From: JAVVUJ01 sp964461765
Lineage (GTDB): Bacteria > Bacillota > Clostridia > Peptostreptococcales > Anaerovoracaceae
Length of the DNA: 62,919 nt
Reading direction: 5' to 3'
Assembly: GCA_964461765.1 (NCBI GenBank)
Contig: CAYWVS010000007.1
Span: forward strand, 1 to 62,919
Shown here: one piece after another, positions 16,075-24,396 of the stretch
How the letters are laid out: each line of letters starts with the position of its first letter
Position numbering within the stretch: the stretch's first letter is position 1
Position numbers and translations under genes: made by a program
The notes under the pieces: generated by a model
What the model was told of the DNA's origin: nothing
Database searches by the model: none
The model's input: only the letters and a program-made list of their open reading frames with translations

Positions 16075-17550
16075 TTAAAAATCAGCTTTATTAAATTTAT
16101 TTTGTTGAATCTCAAGTTTCCTTCTTTCAAGAATTTCATCATATTTTGCTAACATTTCATCAGATGCGATGGGTTTTGTTGCTGATTCAATAATTGATTT
16201 AACTTTTTCATTGGTAACTTGCTGCATAGATTTGGAACCTGAAGCTTTCCACCCTACATGCATGGTTCTGCACATATAATCAGGATACCATCCTTCTTTT
16301 TTAAAGTTTTTAAAGGTATGTGGATTTGAAACATACTCCCCGCCAACCCCAACTTTATCTATTAGATTTACAGCTAAAGTTTCTTCATTTACTTCAATTC
16401 CTTTCTGCATCCATTTGATAAAGCTTGCTATCTCGCTGTCAATTAGGATCATTTCTAAGCTTCCGATTAATCCTGCTCCTAAATATCCGTTATCATGGGT
16501 TAAGTTAGTCCCGTTTAAAGCTGCCATCATGTTTGAATACATGGCTTCTGCACCCGCTTGTACATCTAAGCAATTGGAATCAGTACATCCTGCAGTACCA
16601 TAGGAAGGTATGTCGTAAAATCTTCCAAGCTGACCAACGGCTGCATGAATCATTGAAAACTCTGGACCACCATAACAGCTTACGGAGGTTTTCATATCCA
16701 TAACTGACCCGGCAATTCCAAAAATAAAAGGTGCTCCCGGTTTTTTCAACTGATGAATTACAAGACCGCTTAGACCTTCCGCAGTTCCAAGGGCAATTGT
16801 ACCGGCCAAAGTCATGGGTGCTGTTCCACCCCCGATTAGCCCGGATGCCCATGTTACAGGAATACCGTATTCTGCACAAAGCATTAATCTTTCCAACGCT
16901 TCATCTTCGTTTATCAGAGGAGATACGGGCTCCGCATATAAGCCTACTGTAGGTCTGTTTTTTAATTGTTCATACCCTCCGGCTTCTGCAGCAGCCATGT
17001 CAATAATTGCCATCATATTTCCATAGTCTGTTGCTGTAGTCCAATACGGTTTGTTACAATATTTTCTAACGGCAATATAGTGCATTACATCAAATAATTC
17101 TTTGGGGACATCAGAGGCTAAACCTAATGATGCTACAAAATCCATATCCTTTGCAGCCTGACAAACCTTTCCCACATTTTCAATATCTTTTAATACGGTT
17201 GTTCTGATCTCTCCTGTATAAGGATCAAGATGATATGGTAGATCAGTGCCCAGTCCATAATACACATTATTTCTATAAAGGTATAATTCCTGAGAACCGT
17301 CTGTACTGCAAAATGTGATTTTAGATGGTGCCGACTTTATTGCCCACTCTACCAATCCGGCGGGATACTTAACCCTCACTCCATCAACATAAGCACCTGC
17401 TTTTTTTAGTAATCCTCTTGCCTCTTCATTATGTACTTCACAACCTGTTTTCTCCAATATTTCTAACGCTGCCAAGTGAATTTGATGAAGCTGATCTTGG
17501 GATAAATATTCAAAATTTCCACCCGGCGAATTCTTTTTATTAACTAGCAT
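16075..17550 (-). CDS. MttB-superfamily corrinoid-dependent methyltransferase, copy 1 (non-pyrrolysine)
   Basis: A 491-residue member of the trimethylamine methyltransferase superfamily, which demethylates a quaternary or tertiary amine and passes the methyl group to a corrinoid protein. Family stretches include LEKTGCEVHNEEARGLLKKA near the start, MDMKTSVSCYGGPE, and GTAGCTDSNCLDVQAGAE where true MttB has pyrrolysine nearby. This frame contains no UAG, so it resembles betaine-type members such as MtgB. An ATG 24 bases further upstream exists, but AGAAGGAGG lies just before the ATG at 17548-17550, so that start is preferred. Between the ureohydrolase and the corrinoid protein gene. Confidence 0.93.
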   Translation of the reverse strand: MLVNKKNSPGGNFEYLSQDQLHQIHLAALEILEKTGCEVHNEEARGLLKKAGAYVDGVRVKYPAGLVEWAIKSAPSKITFCSTDGSQELYLYRNNVYYGLGTDLPYHLDPYTGEIRTTVLKDIENVGKVCQAAKDMDFVASLGLASDVPKELFDVMHYIAVRKYCNKPYWTTATDYGNMMAIIDMAAAEAGGYEQLKNRPTVGLYAEPVSPLINEDEALERLMLCAEYGIPVTWASGLIGGGTAPMTLAGTIALGTAEGLSGLVIHQLKKPGAPFIFGIAGSVMDMKTSVSCYGGPEFSMIHAAVGQLGRFYDIPSYGTAGCTDSNCLDVQAGAEAMYSNMMAALNGTNLTHDNGYLGAGLIGSLEMILIDSEIASFIKWMQKGIEVNEETLAVNLIDKVGVGGEYVSNPHTFKNFKKEGWYPDYMCRTMHVGWKASGSKSMQQVTNEKVKSIIESATKPIASDEMLAKYDEILERRKLEIQQNKFNKADF

Positions 17551-17604
17551 AATCGTCCTCCTTCTAAATTTCATTTAATATATACTTACTAACTCAAATT
17601 GCAA

Positions 17605-18573
17605 TTATCTTTTTCCCTCCTTTCGTTGCAAAGCAATTAAAGAAATTATCTCATGAGCCAAACTTGCTGCTGCCCAACTTGTGATATTTCCATGATCTAA
17701 ATCCGGCAATACTTCTACAATATCGCACCCTACAAATTGAATTTCTCGTATTCCAACAATGAGTCGTACTGCCTCATACGTTGAAAATCCTCCTATTTCA
17801 ATTGTCCCGGTTCCCGGTGCATAAGCAGGATCTAAGAAATCCACATCAAAAGTTAAAAAAGCTTTATTTTCACCTACAGTTTCTTTAATTATTTTACACG
17901 CCTTTTCCACGCCAATTGTGTGCAACTCGTTTGCTGTAATTACCTTTAATCCTGCATCTGTAGACATTTTTATGTCGCTTTCATCATAGTCCGTTCCTCT
18001 TATTCCTATTTGAATAGAATGATTCGGATCAATTAACCCCTCATCAATCGCCCTTCTAAAAGGGGTTCCATGATTATACTTAATTCCTCCATCTACAACA
18101 TCTGTCCAAAATGCATCATCCATATCCTGATGTGAATCAAAGTGAACTAAAGATATAGGACCATGTTTTTTTGCATGTGCCCTTAGTTCTCCCAGAGTAA
18201 TTGAATGGTCTCCCCCAAAACAAAGTGTAAATATATCTCTATCTACCAAGGGTGTTAAGGTTTCCTCGATCAGCCGATAGGTATCATGAATGCTCCCCGG
18301 AATACACGGCACATCACCATAGTCAATTCCTGATAAATAATCAAAAATATTTACACCTAAATTAAAGCTTCTCGGTCGCAACATTGTAGAATTTTCTCTT
18401 ATACTGGCAGGACCAAAACGTTGACCCGATCTATAAGAGCCACCTGTATCAAAAGGGATTCCTACAATTGCAAAATCCACCTCATTTAAGTCCTTTACAT
18501 AAGGGAGACGCATAAAGGTTCTGATTCCTGAAAATCTTGGTAATGCAGACGCATTTTGTGGTATGTATTTCAT
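17605..18573 (-). CDS. ureohydrolase (agmatinase/arginase family)
   Basis: A 322-residue manganese hydrolase that would release urea (or formamide) from a guanidino or formimino compound. The metal motifs are GGDHSITLGE, HFDSHQD (the usual DAHxD with Ser for Ala; ligands kept) and FDVDFLDPAYAPGTGT. The family includes agmatinase, guanidinobutyrase, guanidinopropionase and formiminoglutamase, and sequence alone does not choose. GGGAGG precedes the ATG at 18571-18573, one base after the stop of the second mttB. Being sandwiched between two MttB paralogs suggests a substrate that carries both N-methyl and guanidino-like groups, or that urea is a product of the pathway. Confidence 0.88.
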   Translation of the reverse strand: MKYIPQNASALPRFSGIRTFMRLPYVKDLNEVDFAIVGIPFDTGGSYRSGQRFGPASIRENSTMLRPRSFNLGVNIFDYLSGIDYGDVPCIPGSIHDTYRLIEETLTPLVDRDIFTLCFGGDHSITLGELRAHAKKHGPISLVHFDSHQDMDDAFWTDVVDGGIKYNHGTPFRRAIDEGLIDPNHSIQIGIRGTDYDESDIKMSTDAGLKVITANELHTIGVEKACKIIKETVGENKAFLTFDVDFLDPAYAPGTGTIEIGGFSTYEAVRLIVGIREIQFVGCDIVEVLPDLDHGNITSWAAASLAHEIISLIALQRKEGKR

Positions 18574-18574
18574 G

Positions 18575-20041
18575 CTACTTATCCTCCCTATGAATACATA
18601 GGAGCTTCTCATGCTCTTCAATGATTTGATTAAACTTTTTGCTGACTTCGTTATCTAAAAACTCAGGAACTTGATTCTCAGTAATTTTCAGAGCTTTTTT
18701 CTTTAATTTTTCTGAGATACTTGGACATCCGTCTTGTTTCCATGCCACATATTTTTTTCTGTTAAATAAATCCGGCATCCAATGCTCTTTTCTAAAATTT
18801 GCAAAGGTATGTGTAGATTGCAAGAATTGACCGGCAGGTCCTATTTTGTCAATTAAGTCAAGAGCCAGTGTATCCTCATTTATTTCTACACCTCTTATAA
18901 ACCTTTTAATAAACCCAATAATTTCATCAGCTGCAAGAATAGACTGGAGACTTCCCATTTGTCCTGCACCCATATACCCGTTGTCATGAACAAAGTTTGT
19001 TCCCCCAAGTGCCGCACACATGCTGGAATACATATACTCTGCCCCCATTTGTAGATCAAAGTCATTTGCATCTGTACATCCCGATATTCCAAAGCTTGGT
19101 AAATTATAAAATCTACCCAATTCCCCAATGATGGTATGCATTAACGCTTGTTCCGGTCCCCCATAAGGACTTATAGTAGTCTTCATATCCATAATGGAAA
19201 TGGCAATTCCGTACATAAATGGTGCGCCCTTTGCCTTTAGTTGGTGTATCACCAATCCTCCAAGGCATTCTGCATTCCCAACAGCAATGGTTCCTGCTAA
19301 CGTTACCGGTCCTGTGGCTCCCGCCATGATTCCCGAAGAATACGTAACAGGTACACCATATTCAGCACAAAGTAAAAGTTTTTCAAGAGCTTCTTGTGAG
19401 TTTACCAAGGGTGAAATTGGTTCTGCATAATGAAGTAATGTGGGTGTTTGGCGCAGCTGATCATATCCTCCTGCTTGAGCGGCTGCCATGTCAATCATTC
19501 CTTTAAGGCTGTATGCATCTGTTGCCAAAGTTAAATTTGGTTTATTGGAATACCTTCTCATGGCTCTAAAATGATACAAGTCAGATATATTTGGGTCATA
19601 ATCATTTGATAATGCCATAGGAGCGATCCAATCTATATTTGTACAGGCATGTGCAATTTTTGTACAATTTTCACAATCCTTTAAAACAGACGGTCTTACC
19701 TCATCAGAATACTCATCTATAAATTCAGGCATATCTGTACCTGTTCCATAGTAGACATTATTTTTTTCTAACAGCAGTTCACCCGTTCCATCCGTGTTAT
19801 ACAAGGAAAAACTCGAAGGTGCTGTCTTTAGTGCCTCTTCAATCATTTCAGGTGCCATTTTTACAAGGTTGCCCTCTACTATAGCACCTGCATTCCTTAG
19901 CAGTTCCAATGCCTCTTCACAATATACGGTCATTCCCGTTTTCTCCAATATTTGCAAAGACGCTTTATGTAAAGTTAATAGTTGTTTTTCATTCCATGAT
20001 GAGTACAACGCGGTTCCCTTTTCAGGTTGATTTACAATCAT
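18575..20041 (-). CDS. MttB-superfamily corrinoid-dependent methyltransferase, copy 2 (non-pyrrolysine)
   Basis: A 488-residue paralog of the mttB copy 1 product. Matching stretches are LEKTGMTVYCEEALELLRNA, NVYYGTGTDMPEFIDEY, MDMKTTISPYGGPEQALMH and GISGCTDANDFDLQMGAEYM. No UAG codon interrupts it. Differences in the predicted active-site segments (GCTDANDFD versus GCTDSNCLD) suggest that the two act on different substrates or on successive methyl groups. GGAG precedes the ATG. It is 50 bp after the PhzF gene and 1 bp before the ureohydrolase start. Confidence 0.93.
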   Translation of the reverse strand: MIVNQPEKGTALYSSWNEKQLLTLHKASLQILEKTGMTVYCEEALELLRNAGAIVEGNLVKMAPEMIEEALKTAPSSFSLYNTDGTGELLLEKNNVYYGTGTDMPEFIDEYSDEVRPSVLKDCENCTKIAHACTNIDWIAPMALSNDYDPNISDLYHFRAMRRYSNKPNLTLATDAYSLKGMIDMAAAQAGGYDQLRQTPTLLHYAEPISPLVNSQEALEKLLLCAEYGVPVTYSSGIMAGATGPVTLAGTIAVGNAECLGGLVIHQLKAKGAPFMYGIAISIMDMKTTISPYGGPEQALMHTIIGELGRFYNLPSFGISGCTDANDFDLQMGAEYMYSSMCAALGGTNFVHDNGYMGAGQMGSLQSILAADEIIGFIKRFIRGVEINEDTLALDLIDKIGPAGQFLQSTHTFANFRKEHWMPDLFNRKKYVAWKQDGCPSISEKLKKKALKITENQVPEFLDNEVSKKFNQIIEEHEKLLCIHREDK

Positions 20042-20091
20042 GTTACATTCTCCTACTTTTCATGAACTTCAATTATACTTACTTAGTTTTT

Positions 20092-20964
20092 TTACAAAAA
20101 TATTTCTCCCTTTACTAATGTAACGTACACACCACCAACTTTAATTTTAACCTTTTCTCCCTCTTTTTTTAGCATACTCATAATTTTAGAAGGTCGATTC
20201 ATGCTTTCGCCTTGTAAAAAGGTGTTGTTTTCTCCTTCTTTTACATATCCGTTTTTGTAGAGATAATAGGTCAAAGCACCATTGGAAGTTCCTGTTGCTG
20301 CCTCCTCATCAATTTCGTATAAAGGTGCAAAATTTCTGCAATATGCCAAAACATCTTTCTGATCTTCTGCCAATGTAAAGGCGTGAACGCCTACAACTTC
20401 ATATTTCTTAGAAAGCTCTGCAAGCCTGTCAAAGTGAGGAGCGATGTTCATTAACGCTGTCTTTGTCTTTATGTGTAGCATGATATCAGGTAATCCCGTA
20501 GATATTAATTGAGGAGCCATTCCAATATCATCAGTGCTTATGCCCATAATTTCAGCAAGCTCAGCTAATTTTGTGCTGGCTTTGATTTCTTCCATTTCAA
20601 TCGGCTCACTCATATCCATTAAAATAAATCCATCCTTTAAAATTACTTCCAATCTTCCTGATAATGTTTCTATCTCATAGGAAGCATTATCTTCTACAAT
20701 GCCTTCATCCAACAGGGCACCAAAAGTTCCAATCGTTGCGTGCCCGCACAACTCAACTTCATCTGCAGGAGTAAAATACCTGATATGAAATGTTTTTTCT
20801 TCTAGTTTCTTCACGAAAGCAGTTTCAGAGTATTTCAATTCGGCAGCAGTCTTAATCATGACCTCCTTGCCGGGAAACTCTTCATTTTCTCCACAGATTA
20901 CAACCCCTGCTGTATTTCCTCCAAACAGTTGATCCGAAAAAGCATCTACGATATAAAACTTCAT
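20092..20964 (-). CDS. PhzF family isomerase/epimerase-like protein
   Basis: A 290-residue protein with the two-lobed diaminopimelate-epimerase fold of the PhzF family. YSETAFV carries the catalytic Glu of this family, and ELCGHATIGT and EEAATGTSNGAL match the two conserved loops. PhzF members catalyse proton shifts or isomerisations on small acids and mostly have no assigned substrate. It overlaps no gene but follows the aminotransferase by 9 bp with GGAGG, so it is part of the same operon. Confidence 0.92.
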   Translation of the reverse strand: MKFYIVDAFSDQLFGGNTAGVVICGENEEFPGKEVMIKTAAELKYSETAFVKKLEEKTFHIRYFTPADEVELCGHATIGTFGALLDEGIVEDNASYEIETLSGRLEVILKDGFILMDMSEPIEMEEIKASTKLAELAEIMGISTDDIGMAPQLISTGLPDIMLHIKTKTALMNIAPHFDRLAELSKKYEVVGVHAFTLAEDQKDVLAYCRNFAPLYEIDEEAATGTSNGALTYYLYKNGYVKEGENNTFLQGESMNRPSKIMSMLKKEGEKVKIKVGGVYVTLVKGEIFL

Positions 20965-20973
20965 TTTCCCCTC

Positions 20974-22098
20974 CTATTTATCCTTTCTTAGATCCTGAAT
21001 TGCCTTTGTAATGCCTTCTAACCCTAGAACCAGCTCTTCATCCGTTTTAGGCCATACAAAACCGATTCTCATATAATTCCTTGGGTATTCAAACCAATTT
21101 CCGGCACCGGGATAAGACCCATATGTATCCAATAAATAATCGTAAAATAAATCAAAATCTATGTTTAACCGTTCATCTACTTTTACAAAACAAGTGCATC
21201 CGCCCTGAGGCTCATTCCAAGTTAGATAATCCTGTTTCTCAACCCATTGCTTACAAATGTTAAACCTTCTTAGCACCTTCTCTTTCATTTCAGGTAGCCA
21301 TTTTTCCCTATTTTCCAATACCTTAAGGGCAATTTCTTCATTTAAAAAGCTTCCGTGAACATTGATTTGTTCCTTACATGCCAGGAATTGCTCCATTAAT
21401 TCTAAATTCCTGCATTGTAACCATCCAATTCTAATCCCCGGGAATCCGTAGACTTTTGATGCACTTGCTATACTGATGGCATTTTTACTCAATGTGGCAG
21501 CAACCGGTAAAGGTTTCCCATAAGCCAATTCTCGGTAAGTTTCATCTGAAATCAAGTAGCAGTTATTTTTGATGCATATATCTATGATTTTCCTCAGTTC
21601 TTCCTCTGTGATCATAGTGCCTGCCGGATTTATGGGATAAGTAATGCTGACAAATTTAGTCTCTGGTGTCACCATTTTATCTAATTTTTCAATATCAAAT
21701 TTATAGCCATTATCAAAGTCACACTGAAGATATTCAACGTTTGCTTCAATAAAATCAGGCATCATACCGTTTACAGAATAATTGGGTCTTTGAATTACGC
21801 AATGATCACCTTTGTTTAATAACACAAGGGAAGCCATAAATAATGCCATGGTTGCCCCATCTGTCACAATTACTTGCTCATATGTGGAACCTCCTCCTGC
21901 TATTTCTGCAATTTTTTTTCTAAGCTCTGTTACTCCATAGTGGTCTTGATAATATGGAAAGTCTATGTCGCCAATTTTCATTCCAATTGCGCTGAGTGGT
22001 CTTTCCCCAACTGAGCTTTCCCCTAGATTGTATTTAATCCTATCATAGCCTACTACCTCTGCACCTTCAATTTCAATTACATGTCTATGAAACTTCAT
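20974..22098 (-). CDS. PLP-dependent aminotransferase, class I/II
   Basis: A 374-residue fold-type I aminotransferase. The PLP lysine lies in SIASASKVYGFPGIRIGW, and NPAGTM, SDETYRELAYG and MRIGF complete the cofactor site. It is distinct from the other two class I/II enzymes nearby: it has EIEGAEVVGYDRIKYNLGES at the N-terminus and the PLP segment carries SASK. GGGAGG precedes the ATG. It sits between the OCD-like and PhzF genes. Its amino acid substrate is unknown, but context points to a demethylated amino acid from the MttB reaction. Confidence 0.9.
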   Translation of the reverse strand: MKFHRHVIEIEGAEVVGYDRIKYNLGESSVGERPLSAIGMKIGDIDFPYYQDHYGVTELRKKIAEIAGGGSTYEQVIVTDGATMALFMASLVLLNKGDHCVIQRPNYSVNGMMPDFIEANVEYLQCDFDNGYKFDIEKLDKMVTPETKFVSITYPINPAGTMITEEELRKIIDICIKNNCYLISDETYRELAYGKPLPVAATLSKNAISIASASKVYGFPGIRIGWLQCRNLELMEQFLACKEQINVHGSFLNEEIALKVLENREKWLPEMKEKVLRRFNICKQWVEKQDYLTWNEPQGGCTCFVKVDERLNIDFDLFYDYLLDTYGSYPGAGNWFEYPRNYMRIGFVWPKTDEELVLGLEGITKAIQDLRKDK

Positions 22099-22119
22099 TA
22101 TTTTTTCCTCCCATTTTTC

Positions 22120-23109
22120 TTATATAAAATTAATATTTAATCCAATACCCTTTTTAATAGCTCTGTTATATATGCCTGTTGCCGTTGCGTTATCTTGTAC
22201 AGACATTCCCGTTGAATCAAAAATGGTTATTTCTTCATTGTTAACACGACCTTCTTTCTTACCTAGAAGAATTTCACCTATTTCAGCATGAATTTGGTCT
22301 GCATTAAAGACTTTTGCAATGATGGCATTTCTAGTCTCTCCTCCATTTACACATTGCTCAATGCTATCAACAACTACTTTAGCTCTTTTAAATATTTTTT
22401 CTTCTAGCTCTTGCTTACCCTCAACATCTGCACCGATAGCACAAATATGAGTACCAGGAGAAATCCACTCATCCATAACTATGGCTTTCCCACCCGGTGT
22501 TACCGTAACAATAATATCCGAATCTATACAAGCATCTTTTGCCTCTCTGCAAGGTACTACTTCTATTTTTAATTCACTTTCCATGTCTGATTGATATTTT
22601 TCTGCCTCACCCTCAACAGGAGACCACACTTTGACCTTTTTAATTTGGGGCATTACTTCCTTTATGGCCCTTATCTGCATTCTGGCTTGATTTCCTGCAC
22701 CAATCATTCCTACTACCTCTGAGTCAGGTCTTGCCAGAGCCTTGGTGGCTACTCCGCCGGCAGCTCCGGTTCTAATCCCGGTAATTAATGTTGCTTCCAT
22801 TATACAAACCGGAAATCCATGATCACCGTGAAAGAGCGTAATTGTGGCGAACAATGTAGGCATATTGTATTTTTTTAAATTATCCCAATACCCCGGTGCT
22901 GCTTTTATACAAGTCATATTGGTTGCCTTTGAGTAACTTGATTTTACATCTGTCTCTGCATTGAGCTCCGGTGTAATAATAGATTGAATCGGCGGTTGTA
23001 CTACTTCGTTGGAATTAAAGCTTTTATACGCAATTTCCACATCTTTAATGGCTTCCGACATACTCAATAAGCTTTTAACATCTGCTTGATTTAGAATTAA
23101 TGTTTTCAT
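22120..23109 (-). CDS. ornithine cyclodeaminase/mu-crystallin family protein
   Basis: A 329-residue NAD(P)-dependent protein of the ornithine cyclodeaminase group. The Rossmann motif VGMIGAGNQARMQIRAI and the conserved GADVEGKQEL are present. Members deaminate ornithine to proline, reduce imino acids, or dehydrogenate alanine or lysine derivatives. The substrate here is not determined. GGAG precedes the ATG, 14 bp after the aminotransferase that heads the operon. The pairing with a ureohydrolase allows, but does not prove, an arginine-ornithine-like route. Confidence 0.9.
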   Translation of the reverse strand: MKTLILNQADVKSLLSMSEAIKDVEIAYKSFNSNEVVQPPIQSIITPELNAETDVKSSYSKATNMTCIKAAPGYWDNLKKYNMPTLFATITLFHGDHGFPVCIMEATLITGIRTGAAGGVATKALARPDSEVVGMIGAGNQARMQIRAIKEVMPQIKKVKVWSPVEGEAEKYQSDMESELKIEVVPCREAKDACIDSDIIVTVTPGGKAIVMDEWISPGTHICAIGADVEGKQELEEKIFKRAKVVVDSIEQCVNGGETRNAIIAKVFNADQIHAEIGEILLGKKEGRVNNEEITIFDSTGMSVQDNATATGIYNRAIKKGIGLNINFI

Positions 23110-23123
23110 TCAAAACTCCTTTA

Positions 23124-24257
23124 TTATCTTATAATTCCAATATTTTTCAAATACTCTTCAAATTTTCCTAAACATTCGGCGAAGTTACTTCTACCAAATC
23201 CAATTCTAATATACTGACCTGTCATGTCATAAATATCAGCAGATAGAACAATTATGCTGCCGTTTTCCACCATATCGATACAAAATTTATTGATGTTTTC
23301 ATCAATATTCATTTTAAAAAATGCTATGGTTCCGGCTTTTGGTCTTGCATAATCAAATAAATCTTTATATTTGTCAAAGAATTCATCTGCTAAAATTAAA
23401 TTATCCTCAAGGATCTTCATGTTACGTTCAATGATTTCATCGCTGTGTTTTAAAGCGATTGTTGCTAAAAACTCTGAGGGAGCTGCATTACAAACAGTGG
23501 TGTAATGTTTTGCTTTTGTAATCTTTTCAAAGGCATATTTGTCTTTTGTTGCAACCCAACCAATTCTCAGTCCTGCCATTCCATAAGCCTTTGACATTAC
23601 ATTCATGGAAATTGCCTTATGGTATAAATCTGCAAGCAACGGTCTCTTATGTCCGTCTAATTCTAAGCCGTGATAAACTTCATCGGAATAAATATATAAG
23701 TCATATTTTTTTGCAAATTCGACAATTTTGTAAATCTCTTCGTCCGAAAAGGCAAAGCCTGTGGGGTTGTTAGGTGAATTAATGCATAAAACCTTTGTAT
23801 TCTCCTTTACAAATTGCTCTAATTCGTTTAAATCCATTTGCCATTCTCCCTTTTTATTTGGGTTTGGCTTTATGCTCCATTTAGTTACTTCACATCCAAT
23901 TCCAATGGCAACATCATATAGTGACTGATACGCCGGAAACATACAGATTACATGGTCTTCCGGTTCAAGCATTACTCGCATAAAGTTAAAAATCGGTTCC
24001 TCTGCTCCGCAATGGACACTGATTTGATCAACATTTATGGTTTTATATAATTTAGAAATCTCCTCTCGCAATTGAGGAGAGCCAGATACCTCTGTATAAC
24101 CCAACCAAGTACTTAAAAAAGCATCCTTTGACCCTTCCTCATAATTCAACAATTCATCGATTGTCATAGACTCTGCATCTGACAGTGACAACAAATATTT
24201 TGCATTGAACTCATATTGATCGAAAAACACTTCTGACTTAAAATCATTAATTTTCAT
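23124..24257 (-). CDS. PLP-dependent aminotransferase, class I/II, first gene of the mtt operon
   Basis: A 377-residue fold-type I enzyme beginning MKINDFKSEVFFDQYEF. It has SDAESMTIDELL, the cofactor segment SMNVMSKAYGMAGLRIGW with the PLP lysine, INSPNNPTGFAF and IRIGFG. It is clearly paralogous to the aminotransferase at 27033-28154 along its whole length. It is the first gene of the leftward unit that continues to the OCD-like, PhzF, MttB and corrinoid genes. Its promoter is divergent from the MocR gene and abuts a bipartite MocR-type site. Confidence 0.92.
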   Translation of the reverse strand: MKINDFKSEVFFDQYEFNAKYLLSLSDAESMTIDELLNYEEGSKDAFLSTWLGYTEVSGSPQLREEISKLYKTINVDQISVHCGAEEPIFNFMRVMLEPEDHVICMFPAYQSLYDVAIGIGCEVTKWSIKPNPNKKGEWQMDLNELEQFVKENTKVLCINSPNNPTGFAFSDEEIYKIVEFAKKYDLYIYSDEVYHGLELDGHKRPLLADLYHKAISMNVMSKAYGMAGLRIGWVATKDKYAFEKITKAKHYTTVCNAAPSEFLATIALKHSDEIIERNMKILEDNLILADEFFDKYKDLFDYARPKAGTIAFFKMNIDENINKFCIDMVENGSIIVLSADIYDMTGQYIRIGFGRSNFAECLGKFEEYLKNIGIIR

Positions 24258-24305
24258 GGATTCTCCTTTCTACATGTAAATTATTTAAATTGTCTGATTT
24301 TTTTA

Positions 24306-24334
24306 ATACTAACATAGATAAAAATATAATTCTT
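24306..24334 (-). promoter_or_regulatory. predicted activator-dependent promoter of the mtt operon
   Basis: On the minus strand, a -10-like TAGTAT (24311-24306) and a poor -35 AAGAAT (24334-24329) are separated by 17 bases. The -35 hexamer directly abuts the CATCCAAC half-site. A weak -35 next to a regulator site fits activation by the MocR-type protein. Confidence 0.5.
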
Positions 24335-24363
24335 CATCCAACTATTGACTTTCTACCCAACCA
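24335..24363. promoter_or_regulatory. bipartite MocR/GabR-type operator, site A
   Basis: CATCCAAC (24335-24342) and CCCAACCA (24356-24363) are separated by 13 bases, so the repeat period is 21 bp, two helical turns. The same element occurs at two other promoters in the block. It lies between the divergent aminotransferase and mocR genes. Confidence 0.7.
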
Positions 24364-24374
24364 AGATATATAAT
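24345..24374 (+). promoter_or_regulatory. predicted promoter of the mocR gene, overlapping operator A
   Basis: TTGACT (24345-24350), an 18-base spacer and TATAAT (24369-24374) precede the mocR ATG at 24397. The CCCAACCA half-site lies inside the spacer, so binding would block RNA polymerase. This fits autorepression as known for GabR. Confidence 0.6.
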
Positions 24375-24396
24375 CTCACAAAAGGAGGTTCTACCC

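Noticed and set aside
17605..18573. Calling the ureohydrolase agmatinase (speB)
   Set aside because: Motifs fit the whole family; context points to another substrate, so no symbol was given.
16075..20041. Pyrrolysine-containing trimethylamine methyltransferases
   Set aside because: Both frames are uninterrupted by UAG and no pylTSCD genes are seen, so they are non-pyrrolysine MttB relatives.
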